Below are positions 8,247 through 19,748 of a DNA stretch of 64,000 nt, in pieces. Source of the stretch: Pseudomonas sp. RIT-562 (GTDB taxonomy: Bacteria > Pseudomonadota > Gammaproteobacteria > Pseudomonadales > Pseudomonadaceae); assembly GCF_026241895.1 (NCBI RefSeq), contig NZ_JAPJIV010000001.1:546093-610092 (forward strand), read 5' to 3'. Within the stretch, counting starts at the first letter, position 1. Each line of letters begins with the position of its first letter. Both the position numbers and the translations under genes were made by a program. The notes beneath the pieces are model-generated. The model ran no database searches and was not told where the DNA came from. It was given only the letters and a program-made list of their open reading frames with translations.

Positions 8247-10413
8247 TGCGCCGCTTGTGACGGTTGATCAGCAACAGCGCAGCCGCCGTGAAGGCGGCAA
8301 CACCGCCAATTTCCAGCCACTTCTTATACGGCCGTAGAGCATTACGAACCGGACTGATGGCCTGTGTGACATAACGCTGGTCGGCCTTTTGGAAGTCTGG
8401 ATACGGGCAACGCTCACCGAAGGACAAAGCCCAGTCGACATAGGGGCCTTCATTGACATACCGCTTGTAGAAAATCTGCTTAAGCTCCTGATCAGAGTTC
8501 CAGCCTGTCGCTGCGCATAAAACTGCTGCAAATGCCTGGCTGGTATGAGGCAAGTTATCGGCGGCACGGCTGGCCAGTTCATTAGCGAGATAGCGATAGT
8601 GATAACGCTGATCGGGCTGAGCGGCACTGGCTTGCTGGCGGTTGAACTCTTCCTGGGCCAGCAGCGGCCCAACTTTCAACTCGTTGCTTTGCAGGCTGTA
8701 ATTACCATTGAAGGTCGCGAAGTCCGGGGACATCTCATAGCCCAGTAACTCCATACCGTAATGACGGCTCAGCTCGGCCGCATGGAAGTAAGCGAAAGCT
8801 CTCTTGCTGGGCCACCATTTCGATTCGGCGTCCTGGCGCAGCTCGCCGTACCACTTCGCCTGAATGTACAGTTTAGGGGTATCGAAATACGCCGGCGCTT
8901 CGTCGTATCGACCTTCTCGCAGCAACCGCCGACCCAGCAAATTGCGTAGTTTGCCCGAGACAGTTGGCGCAGTTGAGTCAATGTGATCGCCACCCTCAAC
9001 GCGCAATCTGGCGGCGTAAGCTTCGAGGTCTTGTTGGCTGAACGGCGCCGGCACCGGTACTTTTGTATCCACATAGTGCTTGAGCTCATCGACGGTCAGC
9101 ACTCGCTCGGCAACGGTCGCCGCGTCGAACCAGTAGATGTCCTGGCTGCGGTAAAGTTGATCGAATGCCTGCAGGTAATCCCCCCGCTGTAACGCGAGAA
9201 TTGCGCTCTCCCCCTCGACCCGACACTTGGGTTGCAGCGATTCATAATCGAAATCCGCAGTCCTGCGCTCGCCCCACGATTCGTTTTGTGGAAAGGCCTG
9301 GGCTGCCTTGGCATACGCCGCAGTGGCAGCGACTTTGTCGCCATCTCGCAACGCCAGCTTCGCCCGCAGCCACCAGGCCAGGCCGCCATCGCCGGCGTGC
9401 TCAAGGAATGCTTTGGCGCTGGCGTAATCACCTTGTTGATAATTGACCGCCGCCAGCCGATCAGCGTTGTCGAGGGTTCCACGCGTGCTGTCGTGCAGCA
9501 GCTTTATCAGCTTCAGCTCATTCGCCGGTTGTTCACCGAACGACCAGCCAAGTCGACTGATCAGCGAAGCAGTCACCAGTTGCTGGACGGATTTGCCTTG
9601 GAGCAATTGCGCCAGGGCTGCTTCGGGCATTGCCGCGAGCTCGGCCATCAGTTGCTTCAATGAGCTGTAGCCCACCGGCGAACCATGCAGGTTTTGCGTG
9701 GCATACAGTTCGATGGCGCGATTCCAGTCGCCGGCTGTACGAACCACGCGGGCTTCTTCGCCGAGGCTGGCAACTCCCAGCTCCAACGGGTCACTGAAGC
9801 CCTCGATACTCAGTTGGCGCGCCTTCTCGAAGGCGAGTCGAGACTCGGCCAACAGGCCTGGCGCTGCATCCGCTTGTGAGCTCATGGCGAACAACGCACG
9901 CCCCAGGGAATAGGCCGCCCATGTACTGCGTAATGGACGCTGATCCGCCGGCAGCGTCAGTACTTTGTGAAAATACTCGGTCGCCAACGCATAGTCGCCA
10001 GCATTGAATGCCACCGCCCCCGCCAGATAGAGCACAAGCTCCGGCGGCAGCGCCGAGCCTTCGACTTCCACCTGATGTGCATCGGCCACGCTGCGAAGCT
10101 GTTTGACCAAGGCCTGCTGTTCCACAGACAAACCGACCAGCTCGGCCAGATCTCTAGGGCTAGGCTGGTCTTCTGCTTCGCTATAGCTGTAATCCTGATC
10201 AGCAGTGGCGGGTGCGATGTTTTTCAGACCCGGGATCAAGCGTCCGAGCCGACTGATCTCGAAGTTGAAATTGCCTTCCGGGAGCTCCGCCAGAGTCTGC
10301 CCCCGATTGTCCAATAGACGCATCGGGAAGTCCGGGCCACAGGCCAGCGCAGAACCCAGTGGCAGGCTGAGACTCAGGCACAGCAGATGACGTGGCCATT
10401 TACGGGTGAACAT
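8236..10413 (-). CDS. Large exported protein with TPR-like repeats and C-terminal membrane anchor, unknown function
   Basis: A protein of about 725 residues with no recognised function. The chosen ATG at 10413 has AAGGAG 7 bp upstream and opens a signal peptide (MFTRKWPRHLLCLSLSLPLG, then SALACGPDF). An upstream in-frame start would add 19 residues without a signal. The middle shows alanine-rich helix pairs such as AVAFNAGDYALATEYFHKVL and LAAVNYQQGDYASAKAFLEHAG that look like TPR or Sel1-type repeats. A membrane helix (about residues 700-718) and a basic tail RHKRRKQA end the protein, so it is probably periplasmic and anchored at its C terminus. It overlaps the upstream DUF3142 lipoprotein gene by 14 bp, indicating one transcription unit. 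Confidence 0.75.
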   Translation of the reverse strand: MFTRKWPRHLLCLSLSLPLGSALACGPDFPMRLLDNRGQTLAELPEGNFNFEISRLGRLIPGLKNIAPATADQDYSYSEAEDQPSPRDLAELVGLSVEQQALVKQLRSVADAHQVEVEGSALPPELVLYLAGAVAFNAGDYALATEYFHKVLTLPADQRPLRSTWAAYSLGRALFAMSSQADAAPGLLAESRLAFEKARQLSIEGFSDPLELGVASLGEEARVVRTAGDWNRAIELYATQNLHGSPVGYSSLKQLMAELAAMPEAALAQLLQGKSVQQLVTASLISRLGWSFGEQPANELKLIKLLHDSTRGTLDNADRLAAVNYQQGDYASAKAFLEHAGDGGLAWWLRAKLALRDGDKVAATAAYAKAAQAFPQNESWGERRTADFDYESLQPKCRVEGESAILALQRGDYLQAFDQLYRSQDIYWFDAATVAERVLTVDELKHYVDTKVPVPAPFSQQDLEAYAARLRVEGGDHIDSTAPTVSGKLRNLLGRRLLREGRYDEAPAYFDTPKLYIQAKWYGELRQDAESKWWPSKRAFAYFHAAELSRHYGMELLGYEMSPDFATFNGNYSLQSNELKVGPLLAQEEFNRQQASAAQPDQRYHYRYLANELASRAADNLPHTSQAFAAVLCAATGWNSDQELKQIFYKRYVNEGPYVDWALSFGERCPYPDFQKADQRYVTQAISPVRNALRPYKKWLEIGGVAAFTAAALLLINRHKRRKQA

Positions 10414-11596
10414 GTGACGCTCCTTGATCAATTTTTGCACAACGCGCCCAGCCAAGGGCGCGCTGCCCATCTGCCGCTATTCGACCCTCTCGTAAACGGC
10501 TGAAGGTCAGCGTGTCCTGAGTCTGTTGCAGTGCATAACCGGCCAACGCATCGGCACCCTCGCAATCGGTAACCGCCAGCGTCATGCGGTCTGGCCACGG
10601 ACTGTCGAGATTGCCGGGGTTGATGATGCTGATATCGAACAAACCCTCATGCTCTGAGACCTGCAATTGCAGCTGGCTTCTGAGCACCTCACCACGGGCT
10701 ACAGCGCGCAACGTGGTCAGGCTCCACGCCCGACGATCATGCGCCAGCGGTAATCTGAACCAGATCAAGCCCGCAAGGTGCTCGGGAGGATCGTTTCGTA
10801 AATCCAGGCCAAGGTCGCGAAGCTGCTGCGGATCAGCCAACAGCTCCCGACGCTCACCGTCGCGCTCGATGGTCACTTCGCTTTCTACGATTGGCCCGCC
10901 ACTACTCGCCGGCAACAATGCCACGCCATAGGCAGGCAGTGCCAAGTAGAACGGTTTCGAAGTTAATCGTGACCACGCCTGCGTCCACTTCTTGGTTTGT
11001 TCCACGTGGAACAAACCGTTTTGCGGATTGCTGACCGCATGCACCTGCAACACGCTGCTATCGACAGCGGCTAACAATGCCGGCAGTTCAGGACTGCTCA
11101 ACCATGCGGGCAGCGCGGTGATGCTCAGCGACATGGATGCCGGTAGACCCTTGCGCAACTCAGTCAGCAGGAGTCGATACTCAGGCAGTCGAGCGACTCC
11201 GGCATCATGGTCAATTTCCACTCCGGCCAAGGTTAACCCCTGCCCTTGCCAATCGATGATCAGTTGTTCGACCTGCGCCATGACTTCATGTCGATCCACA
11301 GACTGCAACTGGCCATCGAGCCGAACCACTGCAATCAAGGGACGACCATCCTGTCGCAACAGGTTGGCATCGACTCGGGCGCGGCTCCAGCCTGCTTGAG
11401 GAAATGATTGCAGAGCGAGTACACGCAGAGTGGAGAAATCCGCCCGGCTGTCGCGCAAGGCGGTCTGGTGGGCAGGTGTCCATTGACGCTGCCAGACGTA
11501 GAGTTGCTGATCGAGCGCCGTGGTCTCAGGTTGCCCGCAGCCGTAGAGCAACAGCGTTGAGACAAACAGCGATCCCAGGCGAATTGAAAACAACAT
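10400..11596 (-). CDS. DUF3142-type lipoprotein
   Basis: A 398-residue predicted lipoprotein: residues 1-20 form a lipoprotein signal ending in the lipobox LLYGC, with acylated Cys20. The body reads like a TIM-barrel glycosidase-like fold (VVRLDG, GVEIDHDAG, SLSITALPAWL, FYLALPAYGVALL), which fits DUF3142. The acidic pair in EIDHD near residue 150 may be a remnant or active catalytic site. It is the first gene of a two-gene unit with the large exported protein at 8236. Enzyme activity has not been shown for this family as far as I know. Confidence 0.75.
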   Translation of the reverse strand: MLFSIRLGSLFVSTLLLYGCGQPETTALDQQLYVWQRQWTPAHQTALRDSRADFSTLRVLALQSFPQAGWSRARVDANLLRQDGRPLIAVVRLDGQLQSVDRHEVMAQVEQLIIDWQGQGLTLAGVEIDHDAGVARLPEYRLLLTELRKGLPASMSLSITALPAWLSSPELPALLAAVDSSVLQVHAVSNPQNGLFHVEQTKKWTQAWSRLTSKPFYLALPAYGVALLPASSGGPIVESEVTIERDGERRELLADPQQLRDLGLDLRNDPPEHLAGLIWFRLPLAHDRRAWSLTTLRAVARGEVLRSQLQLQVSEHEGLFDISIINPGNLDSPWPDRMTLAVTDCEGADALAGYALQQTQDTLTFSRLREGRIAADGQRALGWARCAKIDQGASHVHP

Positions 11597-11649
11597 GAAA
11601 ACCTATCCCTTCCAACACAAGGTTGCAGGGTACACAAAATACTGTGGGA

Positions 11650-12489
11650 TCAAGGCTTACGCGCGATTATCACCTGACTCTTCGCCACAACAGCGTCCAA
11701 CGCCTGCTTGATCTGCGCTCCCCGAGGTGAAGCGAGGATCGCCTGCCAGGTATCAGCCCAGTGATTGAGCAGCGGATGATCCGCATTGCTGAAGTCCACT
11801 TTGGCTTCCCAGAACAGCAGCATCCACATCGACCAGTAGAAGCCGTACTGACTGTGGCTGATCACTTCCAGGCCTGCATCGCTGACCATCGCCTTGAACT
11901 GATCTTCACTGATGATGCGAATGTGATTGGGCTTCTGGAAGTACTCGGGTGCGGCGATGTCTTTTTGCAGGTCTTCAGAACTCGGGTGCGGCACGCTGAG
12001 CAAATACAGCGCGCCGGGCTTGCCGACTCGCACCAGTTCGGCAAGGAATTGCGCAGGGTCATCGACATGCTCAATGACCTCAGTGGACACCACCCGGGTT
12101 GCGGTTGCGTCAGCAATGGGCAGCGGGTTGCAATCGGTGACATGGCACTCAATGCTTTGTGCAGGTGTATCACCCAGGCGTAGCCGGGTCGCTTCGACCT
12201 TGGCCGCGTCGATATCGGCGATGATGATTTTCGCCCCACGCATTGCGCAGAAATGCACGTTGCCACCGTCGCCGCAGCCAACGTCCAGCAAAGTATCTTC
12301 GGGGCTGACCGGGAAACCGGTGAACAGCTCGCCGGTTTGCTGATTGAACCAGCCGCTGAGCATAGCGTCGTGCAGGCCCAGCATATACGGGTCGACTTTG
12401 TCGGGCACTGCTGCAGCTGGCGTCGGCTCCGGCAACGGTTGCGCGGGAGGAGGCGTGCCCGCCGCGAGTTTCTTCAACAGTCTCAGCAT
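11650..12489 (-). CDS. SAM-dependent methyltransferase of the CPA-modification cluster
   Basis: Class I methyltransferase of 279 residues. SAM motif I is LLDVGCGDGGNVHF near residue 67, followed by the acidic IIADIDAAK and the motif-IV-like TEVIEHVDDPAQFLAELVRVGKPG. An N-terminal Pro/Ala-rich linker (residues 10-30) precedes the fold. It is the last gene of a five-gene operon (17429 to 11650) with overlapping starts and stops, and is a paralogue of the methyltransferase at 13637. In P. aeruginosa the matching genes (PA5455-PA5459) are needed for full common polysaccharide antigen, whose chain carries methylated rhamnose. Terminal O-methylation of rhamnan is the inferred job. Confidence 0.8.
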   Translation of the reverse strand: MLRLLKKLAAGTPPPAQPLPEPTPAAAVPDKVDPYMLGLHDAMLSGWFNQQTGELFTGFPVSPEDTLLDVGCGDGGNVHFCAMRGAKIIIADIDAAKVEATRLRLGDTPAQSIECHVTDCNPLPIADATATRVVSTEVIEHVDDPAQFLAELVRVGKPGALYLLSVPHPSSEDLQKDIAAPEYFQKPNHIRIISEDQFKAMVSDAGLEVISHSQYGFYWSMWMLLFWEAKVDFSNADHPLLNHWADTWQAILASPRGAQIKQALDAVVAKSQVIIARKP

Positions 12490-13640
12490 GAGGTTGCTCC
12501 AGAGGATGGGACGGCGGTTCGGGACAAGCTCAGGCGCTGCACCAGCGATACGCCACGACGGCGCATGGGCATTTCGACAAAGCGATAGTTGAGTTCACTC
12601 AGAAGCGCGATCAACCCGAAGGCGATCAACAGCGTCAAGACCGGGTGCCCCGCAGGGCTCGGCAAGTTGGCAGCCTGTAAGCGAAAAATGCCTTCACGCA
12701 CCAGCAGATAGGCCGGGATGTGGATCAGGTAAATTCCATAGGAACGGCTGCCCACCCAGGTCATCAGGCTCTTGAACAGCCCGGGCGGCATCAGGTAATC
12801 ACGGTTGTAGGAAGCGATCCAGACCAAAAGCGCACACAGCAGTGCAATCACGCCGATTCGGTAGTGAGTGAAGGTGAAACGATCAGTGGCGATAAAACCG
12901 AGTACCAACGACACAGCTACCAGAGCAGCCACACCGACCCAAGGACGCCGCAGAAAAGTTGGCTCCCAGCGCAAATAAGAAGGCTGCGCGCTCCACATGG
13001 CCAACAGCACGCCAAGGGCCAACGCATCAGTGCGGACCACCATCAGGATCGGCGTGCGCAACGTGAATACCTGCACCGCCACCAGCAAGATCAGCGCCCA
13101 CACTAGGTATTTGCGACAGAGCAGAATCAACAAGGGAAACAACAGGTAGAACTGCTCCTCCAGCGACAGGCTCCAGTACACAAAACTGGTGCCATATTCG
13201 TAATTGTAAAAGCTGTCGGCGAAGCGGAAGTTGGCATATTGCGCAATGCCGGCCAGGGTCGCCTGCAGATTCGCATGCAGGGTGCCGAACGCGCCGGAGC
13301 GATTGAGGAACATGCACGCCAGTAACATCAGCGACAGCCACAACCAGGCTGAAGGCAACAGACGGAAGGCCCGTCGCAGCCAGAAGTTGCGAGTCTCCTG
13401 CCAGTATTCCTGCCGCGTGCTGCAAGCTTGCAACGCCGGAATCAGGCTGCGGGCGATAACAAAACCGGAAATCGCGAAGAACAGATCAACGCCCCACCAC
13501 GGCTGGTTATACAGCGTGATCGCTTGCAGCAGCGGCACACCAGCGGCGAACAGGCTGTCCTGCAAGTGGTGGAACAATACCCCCAGCACCGCAATCCCGC
13601 GCAACAACTCGATATCCATGATGCGCTTGCTGCCATTCAT
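12483..13640 (-). CDS. Acyltransferase-3 family O-acyltransferase
   Basis: Integral-membrane acyltransferase of 385 residues of the OafA/YrhL type, expected to put an acetyl group on a sugar of the O-polysaccharide or its precursor. The N terminus has IELLRGIAVLGVLFHHLQ, with the conserved R and the H-H pair of helix 1-2, then WWGVDLFFAISGFVIARSL. About ten membrane helices follow. The start overlaps the stop of the upstream methyltransferase (ATGA) and its 3' end overlaps the next methyltransferase by 7 bp. Being sandwiched between two methyltransferases suggests polymer decoration rather than a separate pathway. Confidence 0.88.
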   Translation of the reverse strand: MNGSKRIMDIELLRGIAVLGVLFHHLQDSLFAAGVPLLQAITLYNQPWWGVDLFFAISGFVIARSLIPALQACSTRQEYWQETRNFWLRRAFRLLPSAWLWLSLMLLACMFLNRSGAFGTLHANLQATLAGIAQYANFRFADSFYNYEYGTSFVYWSLSLEEQFYLLFPLLILLCRKYLVWALILLVAVQVFTLRTPILMVVRTDALALGVLLAMWSAQPSYLRWEPTFLRRPWVGVAALVAVSLVLGFIATDRFTFTHYRIGVIALLCALLVWIASYNRDYLMPPGLFKSLMTWVGSRSYGIYLIHIPAYLLVREGIFRLQAANLPSPAGHPVLTLLIAFGLIALLSELNYRFVEMPMRRRGVSLVQRLSLSRTAVPSSGATSC

Positions 13641-14521
13641 GGTTGTCCTCCTGGACTGACTTCGCCTGGCATGGGTTTACGGGCGATGATCACCTGGCTC
13701 TTGGGCATGAATTGATCAAGCACCTGCTTGATCGCCAGACCATCGGGATGCACCAGCAAGTCCTGCCAGGTCTTGGCCCAGCTCTCCATCAGTGGTGGAT
13801 AAGGTGCTTGGATACGGTCGCGAACCGCTCCACCGGGATCACGTCCTGCAGCCCTTTCGCTGGCCCAGAAAAAGATCATGCCCATCACCCAGAAAAAACC
13901 GCTGGCTTGACGATGCTCGATGACCAGCCCCGCCTCCTCCACCATCGCGGCGAACCGCTCGGGGGTAAAAACCTGCACGTGGTTGGGTGCCTGGAAATAG
14001 CTGGCGGGCGCGATGCCTTTTTGCAGATGCTCGCCCACCGGCGCAGGAACACTCAGCAGATACAACGCTCCGGGGCGGCCCATGCGCACCAGCTCAGCCA
14101 TGAACGGTTCAGGCTGGTCGATGTGTTCGAGCACTTCCATACACACGACTCTGCTCGCGCAGCCGTCGGCCAGCGGCAGCGGCAAGCTGTTGCTTACCAG
14201 GCCCAGATTGGCTTGGCTCGACTGCGCGGCCACTTGCCGGGCCAGGTCACGCACCTTGTCGTGCTCACTGTCGGTGAAGATCACCGAGGCGCCCTGCCGG
14301 ACAGCAAACAAGGTCGCCACGCCTTCGCCGCATCCGACATCCAGCAGGGTATCGTCGCAAGTGATGGCAAAGCCCTTGAGTAACTCGCCGGTTTCCCCGA
14401 GGAACCAGCCATCGAGTACTGCATCGTGCAAGCCGACGTCCCTGGGCGAGATCGGGTTTTGCACAACTGCCAATGGCGCAGGCGGCGCTGGCCAGAGCTT
14501 TGCCAACAGACGTCGAATCAT
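13637..14521 (-). CDS. SAM-dependent methyltransferase of the CPA-modification cluster (paralogue)
   Basis: Class I methyltransferase of 294 residues with SAM motif I LLDVGCGEGVATLFA near residue 60 and the later MEVLEHIDQPEPFMAELVRMGRPGALYLLSVP block. It aligns along its length with the methyltransferase at 11650: both share VGLHDA/LGLHDA...DGWF/SGWF and the C-terminal QVIIARKP. The two look like an old duplication. It overlaps its neighbours on both sides by 4 bp (ATGA). An O-methyltransferase acting on D-rhamnose of the O-antigen is inferred from context; which position each paralogue methylates cannot be read from the sequence. Confidence 0.8.
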   Translation of the reverse strand: MIRRLLAKLWPAPPAPLAVVQNPISPRDVGLHDAVLDGWFLGETGELLKGFAITCDDTLLDVGCGEGVATLFAVRQGASVIFTDSEHDKVRDLARQVAAQSSQANLGLVSNSLPLPLADGCASRVVCMEVLEHIDQPEPFMAELVRMGRPGALYLLSVPAPVGEHLQKGIAPASYFQAPNHVQVFTPERFAAMVEEAGLVIEHRQASGFFWVMGMIFFWASERAAGRDPGGAVRDRIQAPYPPLMESWAKTWQDLLVHPDGLAIKQVLDQFMPKSQVIIARKPMPGEVSPGGQP

Positions 14522-15822
14522 GCGCTCGACGCTTGCAAATTCAGGGATTTGCGGCGCTCCAGCAGTTGCTCGAAAAACGCCTGCAGGCGCTGCTCGGTGC
14601 TGGCCTGGCTACAGAAGCCCTGAAGTCGGCTGACAGCATGGGCCGACATCCTTTCATACCGCCCGCCGTCGTTTTTGGCGACGTCGTAGCTGGCCCGGTA
14701 GGCGGCGCACAGCGAGTCCCAATCAGTGGTGTAACGCAGGGTACGAAATGCCACCCGGGGATCGTGCGGCCAGGCGGTCAGCTCTTCTGTCGAGTCGACG
14801 ATGAACGCGTTGTCGCTGTCCACATAGTCGGCCATGGCGGTATTCAGCGGCGCGATCGCCGGTTTGCCGCAGGACATGAACTCCATCAACGGCAAGCACT
14901 GCCCTTCGCCATAAGAGCAGTTGACGACGTAACTGGTGGCCTCCCCCAGCCGCTCGTAGTCCAGGTCCGCAAGATAGCCATGGATCAACACGATGCGGCA
15001 CTGATAGTTCTGGTTCTTGTAAACGTGGTGCAGCATGTCGTTGAGCGCGTCGGCTATGTCATGGTGAGTGAGCTTGAGCACCAGAGTCGCATCAGCGCAG
15101 TCACGGAATGTGGTGCAAAACGCGCTGATCATGTCCTTCCAGTTTTTGCGCCCGTCGTAGGGGTTGAATACCGAGGTGTAGACCACGCCGTCGAGCAGCA
15201 ACTCGCAATCGCGCACCGGGCCGTCAAACACGATCGGCGTACCTTCGCGCAAGCGCTCCGGCCCGTAAGGGCGGACGTCGGCGGTGCGACTGTCGATCAA
15301 CAGGCCGCGCAAATTCAGGCGGATCCCTTCGGCAACCGGACGCTTGAGCAGTTGCTCGCCGCGCGCGGCAAAGCGATCCCACACCGGCGCCGGAATGGCG
15401 CTGATCGGATAATCGGGCCCCATCACGTCGCGAACAGCGTTCACGGTGAAACTGGAATGAGTGATCGCCATGTCGCTGGACGCCAACACCACGCGCCAGT
15501 CATGCCGCGGTTCACCTAACCAACTTTCGGTGGGGATGGTGCTGAACTCCCAGGCAAACACCGGAATCGTCGGGCACGCATAGCTGATCGGCGTACGGTG
15601 CGGCGGCGAGAACGACAGGAACACACAGTCCTCGCCCCTGCTCTGGCAATCGAAGTAAAGCCGGTCGACCAACTCGTCCGGGTCGCTGACTTCGATCACC
15701 TGGCCCAGACGTTCCAGCACCGGGCGAAACTCCTTGAGTACGAAGTAGTAGCTGTACTCGGGACGGCCAAGGTTCTGCTGGATGTTGCTCTTGTTGGTTT
15801 CTGAATGAATGATGATCAGCAT
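14518..15822 (-). CDS. Glycosyltransferase of the CPA-modification cluster
   Basis: A GT-B (GT1/GT4-like) glycosyltransferase of 434 residues. The C-terminal half holds the nucleotide-sugar site: VVYTSVFNPYDGRKNWKDMISAF (about 230), LVLKLTHHD, and NCSYGEGQCLPLMEFMSCGKPAIAP with the E-x7-E type glutamates. The N terminus, NKSNIQQNLGRPEYSYYFVLKEF, is shared with the next glycosyltransferase, so the pair are paralogues. It starts 7 bp inside the end of the upstream gene. In P. aeruginosa two such enzymes in the PA5455-PA5459 group are thought to add or trim sugars at the end of the rhamnan. Confidence 0.85.
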   Translation of the reverse strand: MLIIIHSETNKSNIQQNLGRPEYSYYFVLKEFRPVLERLGQVIEVSDPDELVDRLYFDCQSRGEDCVFLSFSPPHRTPISYACPTIPVFAWEFSTIPTESWLGEPRHDWRVVLASSDMAITHSSFTVNAVRDVMGPDYPISAIPAPVWDRFAARGEQLLKRPVAEGIRLNLRGLLIDSRTADVRPYGPERLREGTPIVFDGPVRDCELLLDGVVYTSVFNPYDGRKNWKDMISAFCTTFRDCADATLVLKLTHHDIADALNDMLHHVYKNQNYQCRIVLIHGYLADLDYERLGEATSYVVNCSYGEGQCLPLMEFMSCGKPAIAPLNTAMADYVDSDNAFIVDSTEELTAWPHDPRVAFRTLRYTTDWDSLCAAYRASYDVAKNDGGRYERMSAHAVSRLQGFCSQASTEQRLQAFFEQLLERRKSLNLQASSA

Positions 15823-17429
15823 GCTGCAGTCCCTGTTTCAGCGGCCACCGGTGCAACGGCGGCTTGCGGCGCCTGCCCGAAGAACTGCGCCAGGCGTTGC
15901 TGTACCGGCGTGAAGCTGCAGTAGTCGCGCATCCGCTCGCTGGCGGCGTCGGCCATGGCATGCCAGGCCTGCGGCTGGTCTTTGGCCATGGCGTAACTCT
16001 GTACATAGGCGGTTTTCAACGAACCCCAATCCGGACGATGCCGCAGGGTGCGGTAGAGGATGCGTGCGTCTTCCGGCCAGATCGTCGGCTCGCGACTGGA
16101 CTTCACGACAAAGGCCACGCGCTCGTCGATGTAGTCACGCATTGCCGTGTGGTCCGGTGCGATAACGGGCCGGGCACACGACATGAATTCCATCAGCGGC
16201 AGGCACAGGCCTTCGCAGCGCGAAGCGTTGACGTAGAAACTCGCCGCGCCATACAGCCGCGCAAATTCCTCATCCTGCAAATAACCGTGCATGACCACCA
16301 CCCGACAAGCGAACGGTGACAGCTGCGAGAGCAAGGTCATGAGCTCGACGTAGTAGGTGGAGAGATCGTTCTGAGTCATCTTTAGCACGAGGGTAGCGTC
16401 TGGCTTATCGCGCAAGGCCCAGCAGAATGCAGTGATCAGATGGTGCCAGTTCTTGCGCCCGTCATCGGGGTTGAACACGCTGACATACACCACTCCGCTG
16501 ACATCGATGGAGACGGTCGTGGTGGTATCGGGCAAAGCCGATTGCGCCGGTTTTTCGAGCTCCACAGGTTCGGCAACCGGTGGTGCAACTGGCACTGGTT
16601 GCGCTGCCAGTACCGGCTTGCGAAGCCTGGCCAGCAACGGGCGAACAGCTTCTGGCACCAGGTCGCGCGCGGCTTCGCGGTACCACAGCAACAGGTTGTG
16701 CTTGAGTGCCCGATAGACTTCGCGCACGTAATGCCGGGTGATGAAAGCGCGGCGGCGGATGGTCAATGGTGGTGGTGGCGGCGGCGGTACTAGTTCCGGT
16801 TCCGGTTCCGGTTCCGGCTCGGGCTCGGGCTCGATCTCCGCCACAGGCTCCACGATCTGCGGCCCAAGCAGGCCATCGGCGGACAAGCCCATCACATGGC
16901 TGTCGAGGATGCACCCTTTGATCTGCAGCGTTGCACCTGGATTCACCGGAGTGCCCGGATATTGCTGACGCACCTCGGCAAAGCGTTCCCACAAAGGCGT
17001 CGGCAGTACCAGTACCGGAAATTCCGCACCCAGGGTTCGGCGGATGGCATCGGCAGTGTGAGTGGACAAGGTGATCACCCGGCCCAGCCGCGCCAATGTC
17101 TGGCTCCAGTCCTGGCGCGGATCGTTGTCCCAGTGCTCGGCGGGGATGGTGTCGAATTCCCAGGCGACCACGCACACCATCGGGCATTGCACATTGGTCG
17201 GAGTCTTGTGCGGCGGAGCAAACGAAATGAACAGGCTGTCCTGCCCCGCCTGCTGCAACTGCCTGTAGAGCGGATCGACCTCGGCAGTCGAGGCTACGAC
17301 GTGAACCTGCCCGAGGCTTTCGAACAAGGGTCGATAAGCCTTGAGCACAAAATAGTAACTGTACTCGGGACGGCCGAGACTCTGGCTGATGGAGCTGTCG
17401 TTGACGTCGGAGTAGAGAATGAAATTCAT
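15816..17429 (-). CDS. Large glycosyltransferase with Glu-Pro repeat linker
   Basis: A GT-B glycosyltransferase of 537 residues and the first gene of the minus-strand CPA-modification operon. The N terminus NDSSISQSLGRPEYSYYFVLKAY and the C-terminal NASRCEGLCLPLMEFMSCARPVIAP match the paralogue at 14518. Between the two Rossmann halves lies a roughly 100-residue insertion. It contains six tandem Glu-Pro units followed by a seven-proline run (about residues 196-219), then a basic segment and an alanine/valine-proline-rich stretch. The insertion is absent from the paralogue and looks like a flexible spacer. The Glu-Pro run is encoded by hexanucleotide repeats at 16794-16833. Confidence 0.85.
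   Translation of the reverse strand: MNFILYSDVNDSSISQSLGRPEYSYYFVLKAYRPLFESLGQVHVVASTAEVDPLYRQLQQAGQDSLFISFAPPHKTPTNVQCPMVCVVAWEFDTIPAEHWDNDPRQDWSQTLARLGRVITLSTHTADAIRRTLGAEFPVLVLPTPLWERFAEVRQQYPGTPVNPGATLQIKGCILDSHVMGLSADGLLGPQIVEPVAEIEPEPEPEPEPEPELVPPPPPPPLTIRRRAFITRHYVREVYRALKHNLLLWYREAARDLVPEAVRPLLARLRKPVLAAQPVPVAPPVAEPVELEKPAQSALPDTTTTVSIDVSGVVYVSVFNPDDGRKNWHHLITAFCWALRDKPDATLVLKMTQNDLSTYYVELMTLLSQLSPFACRVVVMHGYLQDEEFARLYGAASFYVNASRCEGLCLPLMEFMSCARPVIAPDHTAMRDYIDERVAFVVKSSREPTIWPEDARILYRTLRHRPDWGSLKTAYVQSYAMAKDQPQAWHAMADAASERMRDYCSFTPVQQRLAQFFGQAPQAAVAPVAAETGTAAC
16794..16833. repeat. Hexanucleotide tandem repeat encoding a Glu-Pro run
   Basis: On the plus strand four copies of TTCCGG are followed by two full and one partial copies of CTCGGG. 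On the coding (minus) strand these read as alternating Glu-Pro codons in the glycosyltransferase at 15816. The repeat unit is six bases, so slippage changes linker length without breaking the frame. Confidence 0.85.
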
Positions 17430-17861
17430 GGCATCCCATGGTCAGGTCGCCTTCCCGGCAACCTCACTCTGTGACGGAGAAGCCACGGATCAAGTCGGCT
17501 TTTGCCGGCCCTCGTCCATCGTCTTCGTGCCCGTCTTCGTTCTTGTTTTAGTGGTCAGTTTCTCGCAGTTTCACAGCGACGCTGCCGAACCCCGGGTAAT
17601 CGTGACGAAGGGCATTCTAAACACATCCGTTGCGGATTCGTGAACCGCCCGGCAAGAATAAATCAGGCTACGCTGACCAGAACTGATCAGTCACGGTTGG
17701 ACCTGTTGAAATTGCCGCGCAATTGGCCCAGATTGGCAGCCAAACAACTACAACAAATCTTTTCGCCAGTCTCACGACCAAGGAATATCCAACCGGTCCG
17801 TCAGACGTCTCCGACAAGCCTGTGGGGAATGGACGAAATTGTATGACCAAGGGGCTGCTGT
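17430..17861. other. Divergent intergenic region between the two CPA operons
   Basis: A 432-bp stretch separates the first minus-strand glycosyltransferase from rmd and must hold both promoters. Short open frames in it have no ribosome-binding sites and are not believed. I found no clear JUMPStart/ops element and could not assign a confident promoter. AAGGGG at 17849-17854 serves the TTG start of rmd. Confidence 0.5.
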
Positions 17862-19744
<1,883 letters not shown>

Positions 19745-19748
19745 GCCC

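Noticed and set aside
17430..17861. JUMPStart/ops element for the O-antigen operon
   Set aside because: No GGCGGTAG-type sequence in the expected position.
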